64,000 bases of DNA from Pyronema omphalodes (lineage: Eukaryota; Ascomycota; Pezizomycetes; Pezizales; Pyronemataceae), in assembly GCA_024516155.1 (NCBI GenBank), contig JAJJXM010000026.1, forward strand, positions 186,001 through 250,000, in the 5' to 3' direction. Below the pieces are notes generated by a model. That model saw nothing but the letters and a program-made list of their open reading frames with translations, was not told the DNA's origin and searched no databases. The position numbers were made by a program, and so were the translations under genes. Of this stretch, positions 10,796-23,852 are shown piece after piece. How positions within the stretch are numbered: the first letter of the stretch is position 1; each line of letters opens with the position of its first letter.

Positions 10796-13700
10796 CAGAT
10801 GACGGCAGGTGACTGGATTTCCGAGTTAATCATTTTACAGGCAGCCATTCGTTTCAAGTTTTCCAGACATTACGGATTCGCGGCAGAGACATTTTCAAAA
10901 CTGTAGAAGGTGAACCGTGAACCCTTGATATACGCGCCATCGCAGGTGGATTCTCCATTGCTCCATCCTGAAATAGTTTGACTGCTTATAGTGGCTTGAT
11001 ATTATTTATGTTTATGTTTCTTAGTAAAATACGGTTCGGCTAGAAATATTGTTTCTACCTGTCATATTCCGTCTTCTACCTGCAGAAATTTCAACTTCTT
11101 TTATTGCCGCTGTAAGTCGATCATCATCAGTCATCACTCAATTCCCAACAGAGCGAAAATATGGAAATGTCCTCATCGCCATTCTCTACATCTTTTTCGA
11201 CGAGAAGCAGAATACTTTGCATGTTCTCTCAAGAGTCGTTCATATTCAAGAAGGATGGGGAAGGATCTATTTTAGTTGGGGGGGGGGGGGGGGGGGAGGA
11301 GGAGTATTGTTAATTTGCTATTCATCACTATATTTTTTATTTTTACAAGAAATCCTGGAGATATAGCTGCCTTGAATTTCTGCAATGCAGCAAAACTGCA
11401 CCAAATAACTGTGAATTATCAGTTCAGTTTACTTGGTTTACGAGTTTACCCGGTAAACTGCCTATACGGTTGGAAGGTCTGTTGAATATAGCTATATGTC
11501 TATAGTCTGTATGTCCATCGCTGATGCAGAAAGCAAAAAAAACAGTAATGGAATTTCTGTATGTTGTAAAGATATTCTTAATTTCTTTTTTTTTTAATCA
11601 AGATCTGCTATATCTATATACAAGAAATAGAAAGATGTCCCGGTTCTTTGGTGTTTTTACCTTCAGAGAAAAGTTAAATGGCCCGTGTGTATATACAGAG
11701 AGTACTTGTATTACTCCACACGATAGCATCACAATAACGATGATACAAAGCCCCTCTTAGAAAAGAAATTCGGTATAGGATACTTGGTTAAGTATCTAGA
11801 CTTTTCAACCCTTTCTCACAATGAAGATCTTACCATTACCCTTACCCTTACTACTATGACCATCCATAAATCCAGAGACCTATACGCTATTCCCTCAAAC
11901 CCACCAGCGAGCAAAAATCCAGCATATATCCAACCAAGTCACAAACTCACAGCCATCAACCGGATCCCAAAGAGCTACACCAAAGACACAAATACCTCAT
12001 CATCAAAACCCCCAATAACCAATAACGCTATATATAAGTTCACCTGTGTACTACAGCACTGAAAAAAAATTATGACAAAAGATACCTATCATCGGGGCCG
12101 TCACGAAAAGCAGAGCTCTCTCTGGGCCGTCGAGTCCGGTCCAGGTTATGTAACCACCATTTTCGGCCCGGTCTCATTGCGTATTATCAGGATTGGCAGT
12201 CTTGAAGGTACTATGGACGGACCGTCTATGAGTGGCCATGAGTGACCGTGGGTGATCGTGGGTGACCATAGTTTCAATCACTTACCATCACTCGAAGGTT
12301 ACTAAAAAACCACGGTCTATTAAATTTTGACCAGAAAATTCTGATGCATGACGCGGGGAAAAGTCTAGTGCTAAAGTTTCCGCGGTGAAGGATGGGGTGT
12401 TAAATGTATGCAAGGGATTAGGCTTTAACGGAATTGGCTATGGTGATGAAATATAGAGATTCAGATAACCGGCTAAGCTTGTATATACTGGCACCGTAAT
12501 TCAACAAGTAATGTGCGTCGTCAGTCGTATCTATCTCTTCTTTTAATGTGAACAATATGCATTTTCAACTAAACTACTGCTGGGAGTCAAATTTTTCGTG
12601 ATGAAAGGGTGGGGGGGGGGGGGTAGAATGTTTATAAAAGTAGAGGATAAAGGGAATGACGGGTCTACCTACTGCGCTACTAAAAACTGCCCAGCTTCCT
12701 AACCGCCCGCTACGGGTAAGAACGTCACGGCAAACAAATATCTCATCGCTACTGGGAACCCGGAAGCGTATTCAGAATATCCATAATCCTGGCATCATCG
12801 ACTGTTCCGTCTAGTCTTTTAGTTCCGATGATAGGATCGGATCGCGTAACAGTGGTCCCAGCTTGTAAATTACAGACTGGATTGGAAAAGCACATGTAGT
12901 CCTGTCTGGACCGTAGGGATCTCTGGGAGGCGGAATAGTGATATTGTGTAAGCTGTAGCGTTCTAAGTGGGTGGTCTTTTATACATAGTATAGCAATGAT
13001 TTCATATATTCACTCTCCTAAATCCATTACAGGTTACTTTCTATCTTTAAATAATATAAACATCTTAAGCTTACTCTATAGTAACCCGAACAGTGAGTCA
13101 GTGACAACATCGCTTTATTATATTCCTTAGTTTCTACATACACTGAAATATCATCACTCCCCTTCCTTCTCCCCACTCTACCTCTTGATTATTGTCTACT
13201 AGATTGAAAAATCAAAAATCAAAGCATCAAATTCCACCTGTATCTGGACATACCTACAGGATAAATATCGCAGCATAACTCATCAGAAGTATACTAACTC
13301 CAGAATGACGACAGAATCACAGTGCGTTTAACATTCTACATACATTCTATATCCTTCAAGCATTTTAACATCGATCGTTGATTCATGGTTTCAAGACCAT
13401 CTTCTTCTCCTAGCTATCTACATACCACACCCCTACCCAATACCTAATGCCAAGTTCCTATGTACGAGTGCATACAAAAAAAATCAACTATTCACTGCGT
13501 GGTAAACTTTCATTTGCATACGTGGTGGAGATTTTTTTTCCCCCGGATCTGTGTAGGATAGAGGTTTCATCTATCTATCCATGCCCAAGCAGAGTATTAC
13601 GCTGTGTTTTCAAGTGTTGAGGCAAAACCGCATCTCTACGCAGTGAAGCGGCGGTGCGACGGCGGGTGGCGTCGCGGCTGTGTAAGTAGCCTACATACAA

Positions 13701-15006
13701 CTGTACTCAAGTTTCAACCGTCATGCAACATCACTCCTACATACCCCGCTATTTTCCATAGTATAGTGCTACGAAATGCTTAGGCCACGAATCATGTCTA
13801 CTTTCCTGTGTATATGCATACTGTTGTCCAGTTTCCCTTGTGTAATCCTCAAGAGTTGGTTAAGTTTAAACGAAGCTGCGAAGGTGTAGGATACTCTGTA
13901 GGATACCGTTTGCCACTCACTGTAACACTGGACCACTGCAACACACTGGAACACCGAAACTCTAGAAATCTAGATGATATGGGTGCCTGTATGTATCTGA
14001 ATCGCAGGATTTATTGGTCGGAGAATTCAACGCTGGGAGATAGCCATAGGCCATGTGGTTCGACATTCGAGGGTTGGTGTAACCGAGCTACGTAAGTAAT
14101 CTAAAGACTTGTTGCGGGGAGGGTATGTAGTGAGTACCTTTTTGACCTTCTCGACTCGACCTCTGCGCGGTTCTGCGCGGTTCTGCTGCGTAACTTTTGA
14201 TGGCGTCTTGCACGAGGTCTTTAGGCAAGTGTCGATTGTCGATCATATGCTTTCAGGTCGCGTCTCGAATGTACATATCCAAGCAGGTGGATCAATATGT
14301 AGTCCATCGCCCCCTCTTTTTCAAGGATGGGTTCGGGAGCTGCCCCCATCCCCATGGCCATCCACACTCAACTTCTGTTCGCGCCGATCCAAGACGAGCT
14401 AAAAACTCCCAGCGGCTATGAAGCTCTTATGCAAGCTGATTCGTCTGTTGGATCTTCCCAATATCGTGAAATGACCACCACTAACTGAGGGATCTGGGTA
14501 CATCCATAGTTTACAACGTCCCAGTATTTTATTCTTTTTTCGCTTGTACATAGACTCATGAACTCCTGGCTGGCATGGTATCCTTGTAGCGCTGGAATTT
14601 ATATCCCATCTGTTGTACGCCTGCCCCTCTCTTTGCAACACTTCTTCCTTGGAATCCATATCATCATCGATTTTCCCCTCAACACCAACAGCTTCATCTT
14701 TCCCCCACTCCTCTGCGGCGCAGGACAGCAGCCACCGATGAGCATGGTCTAGAAAATCAAGATTTTTCCACTTCCAGTTCATATCGTTTGAGCAGCTTCT
14801 GTCTCAGGGTCTCCAGCTCGAAACTTTTCCCCAAAAGGAACGATATTAAGAGTTTCGCAAGCGCCTATTCCACGATTCCATCAGGCAAGGTGCATATTGT
14901 GTCGTGTTACACTCATATAGAGATAGCAGAAAAAAGCGAGGGTTTTGTGCAGCAGTTCAGCCAGCAGCCCTCTTTGAAACCCCCCGACCCCGCCATCTAA
15001 TTTACG

Positions 15007-16433
15007 ATGCCCGCCAGCACAAGTCGAGCTGGTAGAGCTCCAACACCCAACGACGACCTATTCATCGAATCTCCTGCATCACCAACAGTTCCCGAGCCGC
15101 TGCGGATCAGTAAGCGCACGCCTGGAGCAGGAGGTGATATTTCACAGGTTGGATCAGTAACATCCTCCTCACCACCCCCGCTCAATACATACCGCCGCCC
15201 ATCTATACCCGCCATGGCCAACGACCGCCGACCTTCCGCCGCGGAACGTATCGCTCAACACCAACAGCAGCAGGCACAGTATGAAACCCTTGGGGTCCCC
15301 TACGAATCCAACTCCCAGGCTGGCACCTCAGGAGTTGGTCGTCATGTCTCTGTAGTGCACAGTGACGCCTACCCCACACCCCCCGCCTTTCGGTATCGCG
15401 ACGCCGGGCGCCCCGCACGACTCCGCAGTGACAGCAGATCGGGTGCGACGCCTTCACCACCAGCATCAAACGCCTTTCAACCTCCTACTCCCGAGCCAGA
15501 GGCACAGACTCCCTCGGGCGGAGCAGCCAACCCATTTCCGCAATTCCACCAACAATACTGGCCCCCTCCATCCCGAATGACGTCTACCAGCACCACAGCA
15601 GGCCGGCGCGGATCTCCACCACCTCCCGAAACCCCCGCTACTGCAACCCAAGAAACCCCACCGTTCCGCTTCGGCGATCCCCCAGCAAGACGCCAGACTA
15701 TGCCCGTCCCGGCAAGGGAGCCTCCCGGAAGAATAACTAATCGCCCGCCTCCGGTTCTAACCCAAACCCCATCTCCGGGTTCTAACGCCCCGCCGCCAAG
15801 ACCTTGGACTCCTACTGAACCACCCGGAAGCTATCCTCATGGACCACCAACGGTATGGCACGGTACCGGCGGACAAAACGCAGAGGAAAACATCCGCCAG
15901 CAAGAAAATGGCCGCCGTGAGTCCGCAGCAAGTGCAACAGGAAGTGCATCCGGTGGTGTAGCGATTAGTGCAAATAACACCGGCAGCGCCCCAAGCAGTG
16001 CGGGTGGGAATAGACGGACTAGTAACACTTCGGCTTCTGCGGCTGTGCCTCACAACCGTCATCCGAGTATGTACGCACCTGAAGCACTCGAACAGGAGCT
16101 TGATCGAATGAACCTCAGTGACCCACCACCAAGTTATGCCAGCTTGTCATATGCACGTACCCGGGCTGGTGGTCCATCGGGTGGTTCACAGGCGACGGTA
16201 AACCAGGGATTTCCAGATGAGAAGCGAACTGTTGTAGTTGGTGCTGCGGCTCCAGATATGCCACCTCCTGCAAATGCACACCCCGCTTTTCAAAGAGAGG
16301 CTGTTCCAGCAGCTGCACATCCTGCGGTTTCAGGCCATCCGGCTTTCCAAAATGATATAATTTCTCCATTGACACCGGCAATGAACCAGGGACAGATAGC
16401 TCAATCACCAGCTTCGCAGTTGTCACAACCTCA

Positions 16434-16511
<78 letters not shown>

Positions 16512-19129
16512 AGCTCCTCAGGGTCATCCAGCAGAACAAGCACAGTTTCAACAGCCAGAAAGGACCTACACCCCACCAGCTGCAGTACAGCAAGTTCCCA
16601 CGCCCCCTCCGCAGTTGCCAGATGGATGGATGGCACATTTGGATCAGAATTCCGGAGCGTATTATTATATTCACGTAGCAACCTCGCATACGCAATGGGA
16701 TCCTCCAGCATTAGATGCCACTCCTCCTTTGGGTTCGCAGCCTGGTCCTAGTAACGTACAGCAACAGCAAGTTGCTGCGGGACCTAGCAACCATCAGCAG
16801 CACCATCAACAGCAGCAGCAGCAGCATCCACAAAAGCAACCGATTCCTCAGACTCCCGGATTCCCCCAGACACCTGGATTTCCTCCTCAAACACCTGGGT
16901 TTCCCCAGACCCCGGGCTTTCCCCAGACTCCCGGATTCCCCCAAACACCTGGATTCCCCCCTCAAACACCTGGATTTCCGCAAACTCCCGGATTCCCACC
17001 AACCCCTGGGTTCCCACCCTCCACCCCCGGCTTCCAAAAAATCAATCCTTATGACTCGATGCCACCTACTCCCGGGTTTGCCCAATTCCAACCTCCCCCT
17101 CCGCCTATTCCCACGGCGGGTATCGTGCTTTACAATCCTTCTCCAGTAAACGGCGAATACTTTGGACCATATCTCCGGTATTCTAATATGAACATTGAGC
17201 ATGGAATGTGGTATGGATCGATAATGATCGTTACGGAGTACCAGCAACCACCCACAGTTCATATCCACCGTTCGCGAGATCTTTCTCCCAACCCTCCCCA
17301 ACTGAAAGCCATTCCAATTTTTTCACACCGTACCTGGACCTTCTTCCGATACGACATTGAGTTACCCATGGAGGGTGGAGATATGTGGACATACGCGATT
17401 TCAACACCGGTTGGTTGTACAAGATTCGAGTTTCTGGTAGCGGCTAGAGATGATAGAAGTTGGAGGTTTATCGCGCATAGCTGTAACGATTTTAGCTTAG
17501 GAGTTAAAGGCGAGGAAAGAGCAAGATTGGGTGGTCATGGGTTTATGTGGAAAGATTTGATGCAGAAACATCTTGATTGTGGTGGTTTCCATGCGCAGAT
17601 CGGTACCGGAAGTCAAATATATGCGGATAGGATGTGGAAGGAGGTGACGTGTTTAAGGGTGAGTTGATTCGAAGATTTAAAGCTCGGGCTCAAGCTCCAC
17701 TTCCATCAGCTTTGCGGCTCCTGGAGAAGCTTTGGCGAGGGTGGCTAGCTGTCTTGGCGGATTTCTTTAGGGTTTGGGGCTAACCAACTTTATTATTAGG
17801 AATGGATTGCAATTAGAGGAAAAGAGAACCGTAAGAACGCACCATGGACTGCAAAACACGATGAGGAAGTCACCCATGCCTACTTCCATTATTACACCGC
17901 AGCCTGGGACCAACCTCATTTACGGGAAGCCTTTGCACAAATCCCGTATTTGTTCCAACTCGATGACCACGACATGTGCGTTGTACCTTCCTAAATCATC
18001 CTATACCACCTACTAATAATCCTCCAGTTTCGACGGTTTCGGCTCCTACCCAGAATACATGCAGTTCTCCGCAGCCTTTAAAAATATCGGACGCATCGGT
18101 ATGAACTGGTATCTCCTATTCCAGCAACACGCAACACTCGACATGCTTCATTCGCAAACCGACGAATCCGACTGTTTCACGATAACCGGTACCGGATGGC
18201 ACTGGATAAAATACATGGGGCCCACAGTAGCAGTAGTCGGTCTCGATACCCGTTCGGAACGTAACCAACACCAAGTTATGGCCGGTCCTACTTACCAGGG
18301 TATCTTCCCCAAGATCGCATCACTCCCGCAATCTATCCAGCATGCAATTTTGGTTATCTCAGTTCCTGTCATCTACCCCCGGATGGATGCAGCCGAGCAC
18401 ATGGTTCACACCGCGCAGACGACCAAGAAAGCCGTTACCGGAGCCTACAACGTTCTCGGCAAGATAGCGGGATCCGCAGCCGGGGTAATAGGAGCCAAAG
18501 AAGTTGTATCATCCGGCTTCCAAAGCGTCAAGAAATCTGTTGGAAAAACCGGGATGTTGGGAAGCTTTGTCAATGTGTTTGGAGAAGTTGAGCTTCTTGA
18601 TGATTTACGTGATGCTTGGACACATGATAGTAAAGATCTTGAACGAACGTATTTGATACGAACATTACAAGGCATCTCTCATCAACGTGGGATCCGCATG
18701 ACGTTTCTTTCCGGCGCTGTACATATGTGTGGAACCGGCCTGGTTCATGATCCTAACCTTCCCTTAGATCATAAAACCATGTATCAGGTTGTTACATCTG
18801 CGATGGTTGATGCACCTCCTAGGGAATATTTTGTTAAGATGCTGCATAATAATCGACTTCTCTATATTCCGCAGAATGGTTTGAGATCAACAAATGCGCC
18901 ATCGGATACGAAGGAGGATATGATTGAATTATTTGCATCGGAGGTCGATGGAAGATCGAGGGAACATAGGAAGTTGATGGCGAAAAGAGGTTATACCATT
19001 TTTACGGCGTTTGATGCGGAGAAAGGAACGAGTTTGGCGGTGGATTTTATGGTGCAGGGTGATGGCGTTTATTCAACTACTGGAAAGTATGGTCCGGTGG
19101 TTGTGCCGAGATTGGAATTGGGTTATTAA
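15007..19129 (+). CDS. WW-domain, polyQ, PhoD-like phosphatase-family protein
   Basis: Exons are 15007-17658, 17800-17975 and 18028-19129, giving 1,309 aa. Introns are GTGAGT..TTAG and GTGCGT..CCAG, with branch-like CTAAC and CTAAT. An in-frame TAA lies 7 nt before the start. Residues 1-470 are Pro/Ser-rich and disordered, with a PPSY motif at 374-377. A 27-residue poly-Gln follows (476-502). The WW domain is 537-567 (LPDGW..YYY.H....WDPP). About ten TPGFP(P)Q units span 616-678. The C-terminal half is the fungal PhoD-like metallophosphoesterase-type fold: QIYADRMWKE, DDHDIFDGFGSYPEYMQ (939-955), GLDTRSER and SGAVH. In PhoD enzymes the first and last of these normally read GDQIY and SGDVH. 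Here they are S869 and A1173, so two expected metal ligands are missing and activity is doubtful. Substrate is unknown; the WW domain suggests a proline-motif partner. The ORF core is certain; function is not. Confidence 0.9.
16432..16512 (+). repeat. CAG/CAA trinucleotide tract encoding 27 Gln
   Basis: In-frame mixture of CAG and CAA codons inside the WW/PhoD-like gene. The interruptions make it less prone to slippage than pure CAG. It may be polymorphic between strains. Confidence 0.95.
16852..17040 (+). repeat. TPGFPQ coding tandem repeat
   Basis: About ten 18- or 21-bp units encode PQTPGF, with an occasional extra Pro. They lie directly after the WW domain and before the PhoD-like fold. 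Each unit offers a TP site that could be a proline-directed kinase target or a proline-rich ligand; this is inference from sequence only. Confidence 0.9.
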
Positions 19130-22100
19130 AAGATAGGATTGTTGTGTGTGTATGTGTGTATGAGGAGGAAGGAGTGTGTCGGCGTTAGGGAAATTCTGGA
19201 TAGATGAAAGAAAGGATTTGGATTGGGTTATTATGTCTATGTCTATGCTATGGCGGATGTTTCTTTGTGGTTTGATGAGCTTGTTATAAACCGATAATAT
19301 ACCCTATCTGTACCTGACCAAAAACATTGACCCATCATCAATGAAGAGCTCGTTATTTATGTTGTGTGTTGTGTGTTATCTTCATATCACCATTTCTGTG
19401 AAACTCTATTTCTTCCATAGTTAAACCCACGGACCACGGTCTGAGTAAACTAAAAGCTCCTCAGTAAACATTAATAAACATCAATATCAATAAACCATAA
19501 AACTCTATCTTTTCAAATAAAATATCTCCATAAAAAACCCTCCACAAAATCAACATCACAGTCCCGGCCCCAGCCCCAGCCCCGCACAAGCATACATTAT
19601 CACTCCTTTATCACTACTCACGTATTATCACTTGTATTTTAGTTACCCCGTCGAAATCTGAAAACTTGCCTTTGAAATTAATGTATTAACCCCCTGAGGC
19701 CCTTTTCCGACTCCGCTGTGTAAGAGTGGTCCTTATGAATCTAAATGTACCACGGTAATGGGTTATGGTATTATCGAGAACAGATTATATATACAGGAGT
19801 AACGGTACTTGGTATATAGATATTGAAATTGATTGGGCAGCTGAGTAGTTGAGTATTTACTACCTTCCGATTAGGATCTTGAAAAAGGTATAAAAACCAT
19901 CTGCGTGAGTCAAACAATTTTGGTTTTGTGTTGCATTGTGTTGCATCGTGTTGCATCGCGTTAAGGAATGTTAAGGAAAATATACACATACAGACATGAG
20001 TACATCATATAGGTAGGTATGTAGGTATAGGTAGGTAGGTAGGTTTTGTATGAGTCATAAGCGCTCTATATATGGATCCATATAATGATCCACAATAGAT
20101 TACCGTTTCCTCGTTCGACTTTCGCCTCTGCTCATTCTTATACCTAATTTTCGCTTTCCTATCCCCCAAACCCCCAGGCCCCAGTTAAAAATATCCTCTG
20201 TTTTCTTTGTTCTGTTTCCCATTTTCTCTTTTGTATCTCCGCCGTATTTTTTGTTGTCCAACTTCTTGTAAATCAATCTATCTGTCTAAAGTCCTAACTT
20301 CAAACTTACACAAAAAGTCCACAGTCCACCGTCCACACTCCACAGTACCATATCTAAATTCCAATACCTTACCTCACCTTACTACCTTCGTTCTACCGAA
20401 TCCGACAGTAATCACAAAAAAACCACAGCAATTACATCAGATATAGGCTATAAACATCCCACATGTAGCATCATACCAACGATGACAATGGTAATAGGTA
20501 ATAAATACCAAATATCAGCGTTTCCTAATCACAAAAACTTTCGATTTACTGCTTGCTGGTTACCGCTTGAAATTTGTTTTTCTGTAGTCCCTTTGTATAT
20601 TCTGCAGTAAAAGTAAAGTAACATAAAGTATGTCTATAGTATCTAACAGCATCTACTACGTATATCTATCTATGTTAGTTAGTAAATCTAGTCTAGTACT
20701 ATCTAGTACTATCTAGCGCTATATCACCATATCACCAGATCACCATAGCACATAGCACATACCATAGTTCGCCTCATCGCTTCATAACTTCCTAGGCGAC
20801 CGGCAGATGCTTTATCTATGCCCACTTCCCGTGTCCCGTGTCCCGGAACCTAGAACATAGAACTTGAAAGTCATCAATTATTTCGAAGTCCGAAGTTCGA
20901 ACTACCTAGAACTATGTATGTATTACTCATTCCCATCCCTCATTCCCCAGGTTGCCATCCCTCATCCCTCATTACCAATCCCATTTTCGTGACAGAAACT
21001 CGCCGCTCGCCACAACTGCTGGTCACCGTCCACTACTGTCATGTCAACGGTGCAGTCAATAGTCAAACTAATCTAATCTAATCCCATCTAAGCTAATCTA
21101 AGCTAATCTGCGGTATGTATTTACCACTCGCATCTGGCATCTGGCATTAGGTATTCAATATTAACGACAGCTTATAGTTCAATTTTTCAACTGTATATAG
21201 CTTTATAGCTTACATACTGTATGTATGTATATATAGAGGGCGGCGGGCACCATAATGTGTCTAGTGTTTACAGTATATACAATCCAAGACTCAGCCAAGA
21301 TGAAAGATGAAGCCAAGATGAAGCCAAGATTCGGTCAATATCAAACTAATTAATCAAAGTTGACTAAAGTCAGGTTAAGTTAAGCTCATAACTCGTTAAA
21401 CCAAGCTCAACAAGACAACAACCGACCCCAGAAAGCCAGGTAGCCAAAAGCCAAAAGACAAAAGCCAAAAGGCAAAAGGTAAAAGACAAAATCCACTAAA
21501 TTCCCGTTTCCACAACTGTAATTTCCGTCCACTTACCTAATTTACATCTAGCTTGTAGCTATCTTCTAGCTAGCTTCTAGCTAGCTTCTAGCTAGTTTAC
21601 TGGGCGGTAAATTCCGTCCATTACTACAGTCGGTAGGTGGCAGGTGCATAACATAACATAACATAACATAACCTTATTCTCCTTCCTTACCTTTCTTTAT
21701 TCTCCTTCCGTGAAACATATCCACATCTAGATCCCCCCAAACTGTCGCCACAACCGTCGCTAGGGTTGGAAACTCGAATAGTAATCCTGAAATACCATGT
21801 CGTGGTATATATACAGGCGCATAGACAGGTGCATAGACAGGCGCGTACGTATGTACGTATATACTGATTTACTGACGTATGCATGTCTGTGGGATCTTCG
21901 GAATACACCACCATAGGGAAGAAAATGAGAAAAATGTATCACATGAAGTTTGTGATTCTTGTTTTTAGGTTACTAGGTTACTAGATTGCCGGATTACCAG
22001 GTTATACAGACGGGGTTCGGATTCCTATGTATGATGAGAATGTATGACGATTTTGTGTAATGTTGTGGCGGATGGGTACGGGGGATGTGTAACTTTCAAC

Positions 22101-23852
22101 TACAGTATCTTTCTATGCATGGTCATGATGGTTTGTTTGTTGGTTGGATATTCGTTATCGAGCTCTGAGATAATATTCTACATAAAAAGCTTTGACGGGT
22201 TTATGTTATAGCTGTGGTGTACCGTGTTATCGATCCAGCTTCTAGAACTAATCCATCAAAAACACACCGATCAATGGTTGCCTGGGTGCTGTATTGACAC
22301 TTGCACAGTGACACTTACATATTATACTCGGCGATCCGGAATTCCATGAACCTTCCTTGCCGACCGAGCACAGGTGACTGGTAATCTACACAATTTCATA
22401 TAGGACGCTCGGATAACAGCTCAAGAGGCATTGTCGTCTGATGCCGGTGTCTCGGCAAGCCGTGCTGTGCTATGCTGGACCGGGGGACTAAGGGGTAAAA
22501 CCGTAGAGTAGTGTAAACACAGGAGACTGTAGACTTGTAGACTGTAATATACTCTATACGTTCTGTAAGCTCCGCAAGCCCCATAAGTTCCGCAACTGCT
22601 CGCAGGTACGAGTAAAATTCCGAATGATCCGTGCGAAGCGCTGTTTGTATGAATCGGGATTAAAAGCCATGGGGGAACGCGTCAGTCAATGACCAGTCAG
22701 TTTTCGGTGAGGAGAGAGGAGGAAAGAAGTTGTCGCACGAGTGATTCCATAGTCATCAGCACCATACAAATCTACTTACTTTAGTTCAGACAATCCCATA
22801 TCTTTTTGATGAATAAACAGACTGTTGTAGGGCAGATATGTATAGACAGTCTCACGCCCGGGGCTTCCGAGCTCCCATCCCTCCCCGCATAGACTCTCTC
22901 TCCTATCGTCTTGACAGATACAAAAATACACAGATCTCCAAGTCCAATGGACAAGTCCATGGACAAGGCGCGCGCCATGTATCTGTTACATATTTACAAG
23001 TGTTACAAGTTTCAGTATTTTTGAGGCCCCCCCGACAGCCTCCAAAACATGATGTCACCCTGCTCGTCTGACCAATGACGTTGTCGTATCTGCCTTTGAG
23101 CCACCGCACAGAAAGTGTGGCGCTTACAATTAGCCCTGTTTGATAGCTTGCCAAGCCAGTGCCATCGCTGGTTACTAGTCGAAACAAGGGTTGCATGGGC
23201 GCTGCACTTCTCTTTTCATTCGCGACAGACACAGCAAAAACAGCAGCAGCAAATTTCCCTGCTGAGGCACCATACGAAAGAGATGGGGACGATGGCGATG
23301 ATGGAAGGGGGAGGGGGGTGCAGCCTCATTGATTTCTTGACCTTTTTAATATGTAACTCCAATCAATCCATGATTTTGATTCTCCGATTCCTCGTTTGTT
23401 CTTTCTACCCGCGTTTTTACCAAGTAAAGCTTTCTTAACTTTCAAAGTCTACGGTGAACCCGACCTGCCCTGGACCCCATTCTACAGATTCACGAAACCG
23501 AGTTCGAACAAAGTAACATTCAATCTCTTACCAATACCAACCCGGTTAGCTCATCAAAGCTAAGCTAAGGTTCGTTCGCGACACCCATCCCATTGTCAAC
23601 TTTGAAGAAAACTAAGACAAAACCTTGTTGTCTTATTAGCCGTGTCATTCCCAGACTTCTTGAGTCTCGACACGCCGAACAGAGAGTCCACTCTTTTTAC
23701 TTCCCCTTTACGAACGAACGGAACGAACGACAACAAAAAGGACAAACGAACACACGCCCAACACCTGATTTCAACCAGGACGACGACACTATCCTCCCCC
23801 TTATCGAGACACCTCAACGAAGATACCGCTACCAGCGGTAACCTAATCAAAG
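19130..23852. other. Gene-empty interval before the CSC1-type channel
   Basis: About 4.7 kb without a supportable gene. It has GTAGGTAG runs (about 20015-20045), CCAAAAG-type 9-10-bp repeats (about 21442-21490), an 11-bp repeat TAGCTAGCTTC with four units (21556-21599) and CATAA pentamers (21647-21672). Two near-copies of a short AATTCCGTCCA/TTACT-type motif occur near 21520 and 21608. The final few hundred bases are pyrimidine-rich and probably hold the promoter and 5' leader of the channel gene. Confidence 0.6.

Larger units (their letters stand above)
8889..15006. other. Gene-empty interval between NAD-GDH and the WW/PhoD-like gene
   Basis: About 6.1 kb with no gene I can support. It contains the GDH 3' flank, a TGTCTGTT octamer run (about 9121-9160), a G-rich plus-strand region (9446-9960), an 11-bp hairpin (10757-10795), and G runs at 11278-11296 and near 12610. 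Small open frames at 13808-14095 (+), 14109-14402 (+) and 14399-14782 (-, 127 codons) have no recognisable domain. The last of these would be divergent from the next gene and is the only one I would test with RNA data. Confidence 0.6.

Noticed and set aside
14399..14782. 127-codon minus-strand frame divergent from the WW/PhoD-like gene
   Set aside because: No domain, no helix pattern, ordinary length for chance; only RNA evidence could rescue it.
16115..17301. Minus-strand frames of about 196-198 codons opposite the polyQ/TPGFPQ region
   Set aside because: Leu/Val runs mirror the CAG tract and Arg/Gly runs mirror the proline repeat; these are shadows.
22005..22035. GGGGTTCGGATTCC resembling a tRNA T-arm
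   Set aside because: No matching acceptor, D or anticodon arms upstream; no tRNA could be folded here or elsewhere in the window.
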